In this document: one piece after another, positions 10,614-20,026 of the stretch
Layout of the letters: each line of letters begins with the position of its first letter
Position numbering within the stretch: the first letter of the stretch is position 1
Origin: Ancylobacter lacus
GTDB lineage: Bacteria > Pseudomonadota > Alphaproteobacteria > Rhizobiales > Xanthobacteraceae
Assembly: GCF_018390635.1 (NCBI RefSeq)
Contig: NZ_JAHBGE010000072.1
Span: 1 to 64,000, forward strand
DNA length: 64,000 bases
Direction of reading: 5' to 3'
The notes under the pieces: model-generated
The model's input: the letters and a program-made list of their open reading frames with translations, nothing else
What the model was told of the DNA's origin: nothing
The model's database searches: none
Translations under genes and position numbers: made by a program

Positions 10614-13268
10614 ATGAGCGGCGTCAACGAGATCAGATCGACCTTTCTCGACTATTTTGCCCGGCACGGTCATCAGGTCGTGGACTCCTCGCCGCTCGTG
10701 CCGCGCAACGATCCGACCCTGATGTTCACGAACGCGGGCATGGTCCAGTTCAAGAACGTCTTCACCGGCATCGAGAAGCGGCCTTACTCCCGCGCCGCCA
10801 CCTCGCAGAAATGCGTCCGCGCCGGCGGCAAGCACAACGACCTCGACAATGTCGGCTATACCGCGCGGCATCACACCTTCTTCGAGATGCTCGGCAATTT
10901 CTCCTTCGGCGACTATTTCAAGGAGAACGCGATCGAATTCGCCTGGAACCTGATCACCCGCGAATTCGAGCTGCCGGTCGAGAAGCTGCTGGTCACGGTC
11001 TATCACGAGGATGACGAGGCGTTCGATCTGTGGCGCCGGATCGCCGGCCTGCCGGAATCAAAGATCATCCGCATACCGACCTCGGACAATTTCTGGCAGA
11101 TGGGCGACACCGGCCCGTGCGGGCCGTGTTCCGAGATCTTCTACGATCACGGCCCCCACATCTGGGGCGGCCCGCCCGGCTCGGCCGAGGCGGATGGCGA
11201 CCGCTTCATCGAGATCTGGAATCTCGTCTTCATGCAGTTCGAGCAGCTCGCCGGCGGCGAGCGCATCAGCCTGCCGCGTCCCTCCATCGACACCGGCATG
11301 GGGCTCGAGCGCATCTCCGCGGTGCTGCAGGGCACCCACGACAATTACGAGATCGACCTGATGCGGGCGCTCACCGGGGCGGTGGCCGACCTCACCAATG
11401 TCGACGCCAACGGCCCGCAGAAGGCCAGCCACCGCGTGATCGCCGACCATCTGCGCGCGGCGACCTTCCTGGTCGCCGACGGCGTGCTCCCCTCCAACGA
11501 AGGCCGCGGCTATGTGCTGCGCCGCATCATGCGCCGGGCCATGCGCCACGCCCAGCTGCTGGGCGCGCGCGACCCGCTGATGCATCGGCTGGTTCCGGTG
11601 CTGGTGCGCGAGATGGGCCGGGCCTATCCCGAGATCGTGCGGGCGGAATCCCTGGTCGCCGAGACGCTGCGGCTGGAGGAGACGCGTTTCCGCAAGACAC
11701 TGGAGCGCGGCCTGTCGATCCTGGAGGGCGAGAGCGAGGGCCTCGCGGCCGGCGCCAAGTTCTCCGGCGACACCGCCTTCAAGCTCTACGACACCTATGG
11801 CTTCCCGCTCGACCTGACCGAGGACGCGCTGCGCGCCCGCGGCATCGAGGTCGACCGGCCGTCCTTCGACGCCGCGATGGAGCGCCAGCGTGCCGAGGCC
11901 CGGGCCTCCTGGGCCGGGTCGGGCGAGGCCGCGACGGACACGGTATGGTTCGGCGTGCGCGAGGAGGTCGGCGCAACCGAGTTCCTCGGCTACAGTGCCG
12001 AGCGGGCGGAAGGGGCGGTGACCGCGCTGGTCGCCAACGGCGCCCGGGTCGATGCGATCCCGGCGGGCGGGCGCGGCCTCGCCGTCTTCAACCAGACCCC
12101 GTTCTACGGCGAATCCGGCGGCCAGACCGGCGACACCGGCACGCTGATCGGCGAGGACGGTCTGGTGGTGCGGGTGCTCGACACCCAGAAGAAGCTCGGC
12201 GACGTCTTCGTGCACGAGGTGGAGGTCGAGAGCGGCCGCCTCGCCATCGGCACCGCCGTGGTGCTGGAGGTGGATGGCGCGCGGCGCGGGGCGATCCGCG
12301 CCAATCATTCTGCCACCCACCTGCTGCACGAGGCGCTGCGCCGGGTGCTGGGCGACCATGTCGCGCAGAAGGGCTCGCTGGTGGCGCCGGACCGCCTGCG
12401 GTTCGACTTCAGCCATCCCAAGCCGGTGGAGGAGGGCGAACTTCGCGCGGTCGAGGATCTCGCCAACCGCATGGTGCTGCGCAACGAGCCGGTGGTGACA
12501 CGGCTCATGGCGGTGGACGAGGCGATCGAATCCGGTGCGCGCGCGCTGTTCGGCGAAAAATATGGCGAGGAAGTCCGCGTCGTCTCGATGGGCACCGATC
12601 CCGGCAACGGCTCGCCCTATTCGGTGGAACTGTGCGGCGGCACCCATGTCGCGCGCACCGGCGACATCGGCCTGGTGACGCTGCTCGGCGAGAGCGCGGT
12701 CGGCGCCGGGGTGCGGCGGCTGGAGGCGATGACGGGGGAGGCCGCCCGTCACCACCTCAATGCCGCCAGCCGCGCGCTGCAGGAGACCGCGGCGGTGCTG
12801 CGGGCGCCGGTCGGCGAGGTCGAGGCGCGCGTCGCCCAGCTCGTCGAGGAGCGCCGCCGGCTGGAGCGCGAGCTCGGCGAGGCCCGGCGCCGGCTGGCGA
12901 TGGGCGGCGGCGAGGCGACCGAGGAGGCCGCCCGCACCGTTGGTTCGGTCAAGCTGCTGGCGCGGCAGGTGGCCGGCATCGAGCTGAAGGACCTGAAGAG
13001 CCTGGTCGACGAAGGCAAGAAGCGCATCGGCTCGGGCGTGGTCGCCATCGTCGCGGTCAATGAGGAAGGCAAGGCCGGCCTCGTCGTCGGCGTCACCGCC
13101 GATCTCGCCGGCCGCTACGACGCGGTGGCGCTGGTCCGGGTCGGCGCCGAGGCGCTGGGCGGCAAGGGCGGCGGCGGTCGCCCGGACATGGCGCAGGCCG
13201 GCGGGCCGGATGGCGAGCGGGCCCCGGCGGCGCTGGCGGCGATCGAGAGCGCTCTGGCGGCGATCTGA
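10614..13268 (+). CDS. alaS: alanyl-tRNA synthetase
   Basis: This 884-residue class II synthetase charges tRNA-Ala and proofreads mischarged Ser/Gly. The N-terminal catalytic core includes motif-like segments [18 protein letters not shown] and [17 protein letters not shown]. The editing domain has the HxxxH motif (H565, H569, H572 region) and Cys674/His678 in CGGTH. The C-Ala oligomerisation region closes the protein with a DMAQAGG-like end. Length is typical (about 880). The ATG at 10614 ([15 protein letters not shown]) matches the usual family start; the upstream in-frame extension is low-complexity and rejected. The Shine-Dalgarno is weak (CGGA). It follows recA, a common alphaproteobacterial pairing. 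Confidence 0.97.
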   Translation: MSGVNEIRSTFLDYFARHGHQVVDSSPLVPRNDPTLMFTNAGMVQFKNVFTGIEKRPYSRAATSQKCVRAGGKHNDLDNVGYTARHHTFFEMLGNFSFGDYFKENAIEFAWNLITREFELPVEKLLVTVYHEDDEAFDLWRRIAGLPESKIIRIPTSDNFWQMGDTGPCGPCSEIFYDHGPHIWGGPPGSAEADGDRFIEIWNLVFMQFEQLAGGERISLPRPSIDTGMGLERISAVLQGTHDNYEIDLMRALTGAVADLTNVDANGPQKASHRVIADHLRAATFLVADGVLPSNEGRGYVLRRIMRRAMRHAQLLGARDPLMHRLVPVLVREMGRAYPEIVRAESLVAETLRLEETRFRKTLERGLSILEGESEGLAAGAKFSGDTAFKLYDTYGFPLDLTEDALRARGIEVDRPSFDAAMERQRAEARASWAGSGEAATDTVWFGVREEVGATEFLGYSAERAEGAVTALVANGARVDAIPAGGRGLAVFNQTPFYGESGGQTGDTGTLIGEDGLVVRVLDTQKKLGDVFVHEVEVESGRLAIGTAVVLEVDGARRGAIRANHSATHLLHEALRRVLGDHVAQKGSLVAPDRLRFDFSHPKPVEEGELRAVEDLANRMVLRNEPVVTRLMAVDEAIESGARALFGEKYGEEVRVVSMGTDPGNGSPYSVELCGGTHVARTGDIGLVTLLGESAVGAGVRRLEAMTGEAARHHLNAASRALQETAAVLRAPVGEVEARVAQLVEERRRLERELGEARRRLAMGGGEATEEAARTVGSVKLLARQVAGIELKDLKSLVDEGKKRIGSGVVAIVAVNEEGKAGLVVGVTADLAGRYDAVALVRVGAEALGGKGGGGRPDMAQAGGPDGERAPAALAAIESALAAI

Positions 13269-13527
13269 ACGCCGACGGGCCGCCGCCGGTTCGGTGCGGG
13301 CCCGGCGGGCCGGCGCGGCCGGTCGGGTCCATCGGGGGCTGCGGGCGGGTCGCCATCATCGGGTGGCGCGGGCCGTGCGCCGGGGGTATGCGGGGTAGCC
13401 GTGCGCGGGCGTGACGCCGGCGGGCTTTCCCGCCGCAGCCTTGCGGGCGTTTGGGTGTCCTGGCCGCGCCGTCCGGCCGGCGCAGCGAGGCCCGGCCTGC
13501 CAGAACTGGGTTCGGGGGAAGGTGGCT

Positions 13528-15462
13528 ATGGGGCAGGACTCGGCCGCGCCGAAGACGCGCGCGGCGGCGGAGACGTCGGGCGTCGGCGCCGCCGCCGCCC
13601 CGACAATGGCCGGCCGTGGTGGCGCGCCCTCCGCCGCCGGTCCGGCGGAGGCTGCTTCGCCGACCGCCGCGGTTCCGCCGGGCGTTCTTCCCGGTGTCGC
13701 GCCTTCCGACGATGGCGGGGCGGGCGGTGAACCGCCGACCGGCCGCGGCGGGCTCGAAGGTGGTCGTGTTGGCGGCGGTGAAACCCGCGGCGGGACGGCC
13801 GTGGCGGAGCCAGAGGTCGGCAGCGCCGCGGCGGACATCGCGGCGGGCCATCCTCGCGCCGCCACCGATCTTTTCGGTGGCCCGTCGGTCCCGGCGGCGG
13901 CGGAACAGATGGCCGCCGTCCATCCCGCCCCAGGTCCAGCGGTTGCGGACCGGGCGTCCGTCCGGTCCCACCCCGCCGGTTCTCACATCGTCCCTGGCGG
14001 CGCGTCGGGTGGGCATCCGGGTGAACATGCCGGCGATTCCGGCGGGCACGAACACCCCGCCACGGGTCCCCGAGGTGGCCATGGCGGCGCGGCGGATGGG
14101 CACTCCCGCGAACAGGCCGGCGATGCCGGGAGGCACGAACACCCTGCCGCCGATTCCACCGCCGGCCATATCGGCGGCGCGGCGCACCCGCATGCCGTCG
14201 AGCACGCTGGCGGGGCGGCCGGCGGTCATCGCGGGGAGCCGGGCGGCCGGCCGCGGCGGCTGCTAGGCCGCGCCAATCGGCGCCGGCTCTACGAAATCCT
14301 CGAGCGTGACGCGGCGGAGGACCGTGCCGCCGAGATCGTCAACCGCTTCCTCATCGCGCTGATCCTGCTCAACACGCTGTCGGCGGCGCTGGCGACGGTC
14401 TCCTCGCTGGCACTGCACGACCGGATCGAGTTCCACGCCTTCGAGATCGTCTCGCTGGTGCTGTTCGTCGGCGAATACGCCGCCCGGGTGTGGGTGTCGC
14501 CGGAAAACCCGCGCTACCGCGGCCTGTCGGCCCGGGCGGCGCGGCAGCGCTACATGGCGAGCCTGCCGGCGCTGATCGATCTTCTGGCCTGGCTGCCCTT
14601 CGTGCTGGTGATGCTGTTCCAGGGGCTGGACCTGCGGGCGCTCGCCATGCTGCGGCTGCTGCGCTTCGCCAAGCTTGCGCGGTATTCGCCCGGCATGCAG
14701 TCGCTGCTGGATGTGCTGCGCAGCGAGCGGCAGTCGCTGCTCGCCTGTTTCTGGCTGCTCTCCGCCGCGGTGCTGATCGCCGCCTCCGCCATGTATATCG
14801 CCGAGCGGGACACCCAGCCGGATCGCTTCAGCTCGATCCCCGCCGCGATGTGGTGGGCGATCGCCACCATCACCACGGTGGGCTATGGCGATGTGGTGCC
14901 GGTCACCGTGGCCGGGCGCATCGTTGCCGGCCTCACCATGATCGCCGGCATCATCACCATCGCACTGCCGGTCGGTATCGTCGCCACCGCCTTCGCCGAG
15001 GTGATCAAGCGGCGCGACTTCGTCATCACCTGGGGCATGGTCGCGCGGGTTCCGCTGTTCGCCGATCTCGACGCCGCCGGCATCGGCGAGATCCACCGCA
15101 TTCTGGCGGCCCACACCTGCCAGCCCGGCGAGGTGGTGGTGCGGCGTGGCGAGGTGGCGCGCTCAATGTATTTCATCGCCTCGGGCGAGGTGGAGCTGGA
15201 CTTTGCCGATGAGCAGGTGCTGCTGGGGGTGGGGCAGTTCTTCGGCGAGCTGGCGCTGATCCACCACGCCCGGCGCGCGGCGACGGCACGGGCGCGGGGC
15301 CGCGCGATGCTGCTGATGCTCGACGCCGACGATCTCGCCGACGTCATCCGCCGGCATCCCGACATCGGCCGCCGCATCCGCGCCAGCGCGCGGGAGCTGG
15401 AGCCGACGCCCGGCCACGACAAGGCGGATATCGCCTCGCACGAGATTCCGCCGGCGGTTTAG
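13528..15462 (+). CDS. cyclic-nucleotide-gated-type potassium channel with long low-complexity N-terminus
   Basis: This is a voltage-sensor-like six-helix channel (S1 from about residue 275, FLIALILLNTLSAAL). It has a K+ selectivity filter TVGYGD (450-455), a pore-lining S6 (IITIALPVGIVATAF) and a C-terminal cNMP-binding domain (ARSMYFIASGEVELDF, FFGELALIHHARRAATARA), as in Mesorhizobium MloK1 and its relatives. If translation starts at 13528, where GGGGGAAGG sits just upstream, the protein is 644 residues with a roughly 265-residue Gly/Ala/Pro/His-rich extension containing imperfect repeats (GGHEHPA, GRHEHPA). That extension is unusual for the family. A later start near RRRLYEILERD (about 14280) would give an ordinary-sized channel, so the core is certain and the start is not. 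Confidence 0.85.
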   Translation: MGQDSAAPKTRAAAETSGVGAAAAPTMAGRGGAPSAAGPAEAASPTAAVPPGVLPGVAPSDDGGAGGEPPTGRGGLEGGRVGGGETRGGTAVAEPEVGSAAADIAAGHPRAATDLFGGPSVPAAAEQMAAVHPAPGPAVADRASVRSHPAGSHIVPGGASGGHPGEHAGDSGGHEHPATGPRGGHGGAADGHSREQAGDAGRHEHPAADSTAGHIGGAAHPHAVEHAGGAAGGHRGEPGGRPRRLLGRANRRRLYEILERDAAEDRAAEIVNRFLIALILLNTLSAALATVSSLALHDRIEFHAFEIVSLVLFVGEYAARVWVSPENPRYRGLSARAARQRYMASLPALIDLLAWLPFVLVMLFQGLDLRALAMLRLLRFAKLARYSPGMQSLLDVLRSERQSLLACFWLLSAAVLIAASAMYIAERDTQPDRFSSIPAAMWWAIATITTVGYGDVVPVTVAGRIVAGLTMIAGIITIALPVGIVATAFAEVIKRRDFVITWGMVARVPLFADLDAAGIGEIHRILAAHTCQPGEVVVRRGEVARSMYFIASGEVELDFADEQVLLGVGQFFGELALIHHARRAATARARGRAMLLMLDADDLADVIRRHPDIGRRIRASARELEPTPGHDKADIASHEIPPAV

Positions 15463-15527
15463 GCTGGAGGGCCCGTTCGGGTCGAAGCCGGCCGGCCGCC
15501 GCGGGTCCGGCCGGCTTGCCGTCACGT

Positions 15528-17276
15528 CTAGAGGAGAAGGTAGTTGTAGGTTTCCGATCCGGTCGGCGTCGTCGCGAACTGGACGACGAAGCCGCTCAGC
15601 GGGGTGAAGGAGCTGACCCAGCATGGGTTGGCGAATGCCGCGGCGTTTGTCCGGAAGAACAGTATCTTCTGCCGCGCGGTGACGTTTTCGTTGGTCACGG
15701 ATACCGGATTGGTCGTCACCGAGGCGAGGGTGCCGTACTGATTGGCCGAGGCCGAGAACACGTTGCCCCTGAAGTCGCCGGGCGAGCTGTTCGTCACGAA
15801 GGCGCCGCAGCCGATGAAGCTGTTGTCGTAGATCTGGCATTGAGAGGTGGCGTTCGATGCCGCGAATTTCACCGCGATCACATCATATGCGCCCTTGTGA
15901 TAGACGTTTCCGCATATCTTGATGTCGTTATTATTCTTCGTCCCGTATTTCGATATGAAAATGACGGCATAGGATGCGTTATTGCTGAGATTGGCGTCCG
16001 CCAGAACATTGTTGGAAAACACCAGTCCGTCTGCGCTGTCGATCAGTATGAGGTTGTTTTTAGACTGCCGGAACTGATTTCCGGTAACGCAGATATTTGA
16101 ATTGTATCCGGTGCTGTCCGAGCTGTATATGGTAAAGCAGGCATTGTTGATCTGGTTGCTCACCGTATTGTTGGCGATGGTGCCGTTGCGTGAGCCGGTC
16201 AATATGGCGATGCCGGCCGTCGACTTGTCGCCCACCGCGCAGCAGCCCGAGACGACATTGCCCGTGACCGTGAAGTTGCTCGATCCGTCTTCGATGTGTA
16301 TGCCATCGTTGGAGCAGTCGAAGATGATATTGTTGGAAATAACCACATTGTCGCAATTGGCGATGCCGATTCCGATACCGGCCGATTGTGCATTGCCGTA
16401 GGCACCCTTGATGTAATTGCCCTCGATCAGGATGCGGCCAAGGCCGTTTCCGGGGCAATTGAGCTCGATTCCATCGGACTGGAGGGAAGATTGCAGGTCG
16501 AAATGGCAGTTGCGGATGATCAGGCCGGAAGAGCCGGATGAGGGTTCCTGTATCCAGACGCCATAGCCGGTGGTATAGGCGCTCAAATTCTCGTAAATAT
16601 GATCAATGACCGTTCCGGTGGCGCGATTGAGGCCCTGGCCGCCATTGATATAGGAGCAGTTCGAGATCCTCAGGCGGGCGGCGTTGTTCGAGCTTATCCC
16701 GCGGCCGTCGGGAAGCGACGTGCCGCCGATATTGGAGCCGTCGACGACGACATTGTTGATGTGAACATCATTGGCTGAAACCGTGATCGTGGCCTTGCCG
16801 CAGGCGGGAACATGCTGGGTGCTGTTGTTCGGGGCCATCCTGACGGTGGCGCCGTTGCCTTCCAGCCGGACGCCGTCGGAATTGATCCAGAGCCCGGTCG
16901 GTATGTAGTAAATCGCGCCGGTCGACAGCAGAACCGACATCACCGGTGTCTGCGCCACCGCGAAGCCGATGGCGTTGGTGAAGGCGGTGGTGTCGTCGCT
17001 GGTGCCGTTTCCCTTGGCGCCATACCACTCCGGCCTCACGCCGTTGGCGATATCGGCACGGACCCACGCGCCGGAAGCCCCGGACGTGTCGGCATTCGGC
17101 GCGATATAGACGCCTTGATTGGGGTCGCTGGTCACTTCCGCAGAAAGATTAACCTGGGAGAAGACAAAAGCGCCTTCCCGGCCTGGGGCCGAAAAATAAA
17201 CGGCCATGCCATTGGTGGCCGCTATTCCCGATATATCGGAAATAGAACTTGTTTCCTGCATGTTTGCGAGTGTCAT
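15528..17276 (-). CDS. right-handed parallel beta-helix protein, tail-spike/pectate-lyase-like
   Basis: This 582-residue protein begins MTLANMQETSS. After a roughly 90-residue head domain comes WYGAKGNGTSDDTTAF, the classic entry of pectate-lyase-3/phage tail-spike beta-helices. Many irregular rungs follow with Asn ladders (IEGNYIKGAYGN, VISNNIIFDC, VTGNVVSGC, IANNTVSNQ, VTGNQFRQS, FSNNVLADANL). The C-terminal cap ends in YNYLLL. A GGGGGAA ribosome-binding site supports start 17276. No Sec signal peptide is obvious. Two sampled 60-base stretches (15961-16020 and 16081-16140) are each 29/60 G+C, far below the neighbours, which suggests transfer. A glycan-binding or glycan-cleaving role on exopolysaccharide or as a phage-derived spike is inferred. 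No phage genes flank it. Confidence 0.85.
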   Translation of the reverse strand: MTLANMQETSSISDISGIAATNGMAVYFSAPGREGAFVFSQVNLSAEVTSDPNQGVYIAPNADTSGASGAWVRADIANGVRPEWYGAKGNGTSDDTTAFTNAIGFAVAQTPVMSVLLSTGAIYYIPTGLWINSDGVRLEGNGATVRMAPNNSTQHVPACGKATITVSANDVHINNVVVDGSNIGGTSLPDGRGISSNNAARLRISNCSYINGGQGLNRATGTVIDHIYENLSAYTTGYGVWIQEPSSGSSGLIIRNCHFDLQSSLQSDGIELNCPGNGLGRILIEGNYIKGAYGNAQSAGIGIGIANCDNVVISNNIIFDCSNDGIHIEDGSSNFTVTGNVVSGCCAVGDKSTAGIAILTGSRNGTIANNTVSNQINNACFTIYSSDSTGYNSNICVTGNQFRQSKNNLILIDSADGLVFSNNVLADANLSNNASYAVIFISKYGTKNNNDIKICGNVYHKGAYDVIAVKFAASNATSQCQIYDNSFIGCGAFVTNSSPGDFRGNVFSASANQYGTLASVTTNPVSVTNENVTARQKILFFRTNAAAFANPCWVSSFTPLSGFVVQFATTPTGSETYNYLLL

Positions 17277-17632
17277 ACCCGGTCGTTCCCCCGTTTCTTG
17301 AGGCGCTGCGGGCGGATGAGGTCGCGATGACCTGGGCGGCGCCGGCGGTAGTCTAGGGTGGGCGGTGCTCCCCTTCAAGGCGAAGGCTGGTCGCGCAGGT
17401 CGTGCGCCGGTCGCCACGGCGGGAGATCGCGGGCGCCGGCCGGCAGCCAGCAGGTCTGGCGGGACGGGCGCGCGGCAGCGTGCCGTCGCACCGCAGACTG
17501 TCTGTGGTTCCGGCGGGCTTGGGTTCGGGACAGGTGGCGCGGGTGCCGGCTCGATCGGGCACCGGGCCGGCGTTACCGGCCCGGTGCGTGCGGTTTTTCC
17601 CGGCCGGAGCGCCTGCCCGGCCGGCGGGTTCC
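17277..17632. other. intergenic region between beta-helix gene and icd
   Basis: No gene is supported in these 356 bp. Frames are Arg/Ala/Pro-rich on both strands. The right part holds a strong hairpin beyond the icd stop (separate entry). GC content here is high again, in contrast to the beta-helix gene to its left. Confidence 0.5.
17559..17587 (-). terminator. strong hairpin downstream of icd
   Basis: A perfect 12-bp inverted repeat (gcaccgggccgg / ccggcccggtgc) with a 5-nt loop lies about 46 bp past the icd stop. There is no T run on the minus strand. On the plus strand a T run (ggttttt) follows after a few bases. It probably ends icd transcription and separates icd from the acquired beta-helix gene. 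Confidence 0.5.
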
Positions 17633-18844
17633 TCAGCCGAGGGATTTGGCGAGGTTCTCGGAGATCTTGTCGAGGAAGCCGGTGGTGGAGAGCCACTTCT
17701 GCTCCGCGCCGACCAGCAGGGCGAGGTCCTTGGTCATGTAGCCGGCTTCGACGGTGTCGATGCACACCTTCTCCAGCGTGGTGGCGAAGGCGGCGAGGTC
17801 GGCGTTGTCGTCGAGCTTGGCGCGGTGGGCGAGGCCGCGGGTCCAGGCGAAGATCGAGGCGATGGAGTTGGTCGAGGTCTCCTTGCCCTTCTGGTGCTCG
17901 CGGTAGTGGCGGGTGACGGTGCCGTGGGCGGCTTCCGCCTCGACGGTCTGCCCGTCCGGGGTCATCAGCACCGAGGTCATCAGGCCGAGCGAGCCGAAAC
18001 CCTGCGCCACGATGTCGGACTGCACGTCGCCGTCATAGTTCTTGCAGGCCCAGACATAGCCGCCGGACCACTTCAGCGCCGAGGCCACCATGTCGTCGAT
18101 CAGGCGGTGCTCGTACCAGATCTTGCGCTTCTCGAATTCCGCCTTGAACTCGGCGTCGTAGATCTCCTGGAAGATGTCCTTGAAGCGGCCGTCATAGGCC
18201 TTGAGGATCGTGTTCTTGGTGGAGAGATATACGGGATAGTTGCGCAGCAGGCCGTAATTCAGCGAGGCGCGGGCGAATTCGGCGATGGATTCGTCGATGT
18301 TGTACATCGCCATGGCGACGCCGGAGCCGGGCGACTTGTAGACCTCGTGCTCGATGACCTCGCCATCCTCGCCGACGAACTTGATCGACAGCGTGCCCTT
18401 GCCGGGGAAGCGGAAGTCGGTGGCGCGGTACTGGTCGCCGAAGGCGTGGCGGCCGACGATGATCGGCTGGGTCCAGCCCGGCACCAGCCGCGGTACGTTC
18501 TTGCAGATGATCGGCTCGCGGAAGATCACGCCGCCGAGGATGTTGCGGATGGTGCCATTCGGCGAACGCCACATCTTCTTGAGGTTGAACTCCTTCACCC
18601 GGCCTTCGTCCGGCGTGATGGTGGCGCACTTCACCCCGACGCCGACCCGCTTGATCGCCTCGGCGGCATCGATGGTGACCTGGTCGCCGGTGGCGTCGCG
18701 GTTCTCCACGCTCAGGTCGTAATATTCGAGCGGCACATCCAGATAGGGGTGGATGAGCTTGTCCTTGATGTACTGCCAGATGATGCGGGTCATCTCGTCG
18801 CCGTCGAGTTCGACGACGGGATTCGCGACCTTGATCTTCGCCAT
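17633..18844 (-). CDS. icd: NADP-dependent isocitrate dehydrogenase
   Basis: This 403-residue homodimeric enzyme oxidises isocitrate to 2-oxoglutarate in the TCA cycle, producing NADPH. It belongs to the eukaryotic-like subfamily II, typical of alphaproteobacteria (opening [20 protein letters not shown], with [48 protein letters not shown] and [15 protein letters not shown]). These include the substrate-binding Arg/Ser segment and the metal-binding Asp residues. GAGGTGA precedes the ATG. It is transcribed leftward, divergent from the trmJ-like gene, and ends before a strong hairpin. Confidence 0.97.
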   Translation of the reverse strand: MAKIKVANPVVELDGDEMTRIIWQYIKDKLIHPYLDVPLEYYDLSVENRDATGDQVTIDAAEAIKRVGVGVKCATITPDEGRVKEFNLKKMWRSPNGTIRNILGGVIFREPIICKNVPRLVPGWTQPIIVGRHAFGDQYRATDFRFPGKGTLSIKFVGEDGEVIEHEVYKSPGSGVAMAMYNIDESIAEFARASLNYGLLRNYPVYLSTKNTILKAYDGRFKDIFQEIYDAEFKAEFEKRKIWYEHRLIDDMVASALKWSGGYVWACKNYDGDVQSDIVAQGFGSLGLMTSVLMTPDGQTVEAEAAHGTVTRHYREHQKGKETSTNSIASIFAWTRGLAHRAKLDDNADLAAFATTLEKVCIDTVEAGYMTKDLALLVGAEQKWLSTTGFLDKISENLAKSLG

Positions 18845-19057
18845 GGTGTCACCTCGCGCGGACGCGGCTTCGTAAGAGGGCTTCGGCGCCGGTCCGCGCG
18901 GCCGGCGCCGGTGAGGGGGTGATATCGCGACGTCGCCCCGGTGGAAAGCACGGGGCGGGCCAACTTTAGGGCAAAGCCCGCGCTATCCCGCCCCATCGCC
19001 CTGCCGCAGGGGCGGAGAGGGCGCCGCAGGCTTCGCAAGCGGCGATGCCGCGGCTAT

Positions 19058-19933
19058 ATGAGCGCAGCAATGGGGAAACCGATGCCGGGCGCAGGAACCG
19101 ACAGCACCAAACCGTGGTCCGAAGGCGGGCCGGTCGTCATTCTGGTCGAGCCGCAGCTCGGCGAGAATATCGGCTCGGCTGCGCGGGCGATGGGCAATTT
19201 CGGGCTGTCCCGCCTGCGGCTGGTCAATCCGCGCGAGGGCTGGCCCAATCCGAAGGCGGTGACCTTCGCCTCCGGGGCCGACCGCATCCTCGAGAATGCC
19301 GAGCTGTTCCCGGACGTGCGCGCCGCCGTCGCCGATCTCAACTTCGTCGCCGCCACCACCGCGCGCGACCGCGCCATGGCCAAGCCCGTGCTCGGCGCCG
19401 ACGCCATGGCCGGGCAGATCGCCGGCCGGCTCGCCGCCGGGGAGGGCTGCGGCCTGCTGTTCGGCCGGGAGCGCACCGGGCTCTACACCGAGGAGGTGTC
19501 GCTGGCCGACGCCATCCTCACCCTGCCGGTGAACCCCGCCTTCGCCTCGCTGAACCTCGGCATGGCGGTGGCGATCATCGGCTATGAATGGTTCAAGCTC
19601 GCCTCGCAGGGCGCGCTGCCCTTCGCCCCGCCGGACCGTTCCCCGCTCGCCGACAAGGGCGACCTGTTCGCCTTCTTCGACCATGTCGAGCGCGAGCTGG
19701 AGGCGGCGCACTTCTTCCGCTCGCCGGAGAAGAAGCCCTCCACCATCCGCAACATCCGCAACATCTTCCACCGCGTCGGCCTCACCCGGCAGGACATCGC
19801 CACGCTGCACGGCATGGTGGTGGCGCTGGTGGAAGGCCGCGAGGGCCGGGCACGGCGTCAGGCCGCCAAGGCGGCGCGGGTGGCCACCCGCGCCCCGGAG
19901 CCGGCGGCGGAGCCCGGCGAGGGCGCGCCGTGA
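19058..19933 (+). CDS. TrmJ/TrmH-family (SPOUT) RNA methyltransferase
   Basis: This protein of about 291 residues has the SPOUT knot motifs ILVEPQLGENIGSAARAMGNFG, LLFGRERTGL and LPVNPAFASLNLGMAVAI. They match TrmJ-type tRNA Cm32/Um32 methyltransferases (RNA methyltransferase, TrmH family, group 1). A C-terminal extension (ELEAAHFFRSPEKKPSTIRNIRNIFHR) is also usual for TrmJ. AdoMet is the methyl donor. The start is uncertain: ATGs at 19058, 19070 and 19082 are in frame, and 19082 has the best upstream GGGGAA. The gene diverges from icd, and murI follows 93 bp downstream. Exact substrate (tRNA versus rRNA) cannot be read from sequence. Confidence 0.9.
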   Translation: MSAAMGKPMPGAGTDSTKPWSEGGPVVILVEPQLGENIGSAARAMGNFGLSRLRLVNPREGWPNPKAVTFASGADRILENAELFPDVRAAVADLNFVAATTARDRAMAKPVLGADAMAGQIAGRLAAGEGCGLLFGRERTGLYTEEVSLADAILTLPVNPAFASLNLGMAVAIIGYEWFKLASQGALPFAPPDRSPLADKGDLFAFFDHVERELEAAHFFRSPEKKPSTIRNIRNIFHRVGLTRQDIATLHGMVVALVEGREGRARRQAAKAARVATRAPEPAAEPGEGAP

Positions 19934-20026
19934 CCTCTTCCCGCACGCTGTTCGCTGTCCTCCGGCGGGCCTAACCCTTCGTTCACCCTGCCGCGCCACA
20001 ATGACGCCGGGGTAGAGGGGGAGACC

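Noticed and set aside
10614-13268. T-box or other alaS leader riboswitch
   Set aside because: Only a single hairpin lies upstream and no T-box sequence is present; T-boxes are not expected in this group.
13093-14229. 378-aa minus-strand frame opposite the channel N-terminus with VFVPPGIAGLF-type repeats
   Set aside because: The repeats mirror those of the plus strand, and the frame runs into alaS antisense; kept only as a doubt about the channel start.
15528-17276. Prophage remnant
   Set aside because: Only one tail-spike-like gene is present; no capsid, terminase, integrase or attachment repeats were found around it.
17402-18922. 506-aa plus-strand open frame opposite icd
   Set aside because: Antisense to icd, which has complete conserved motifs and a good ribosome-binding site.
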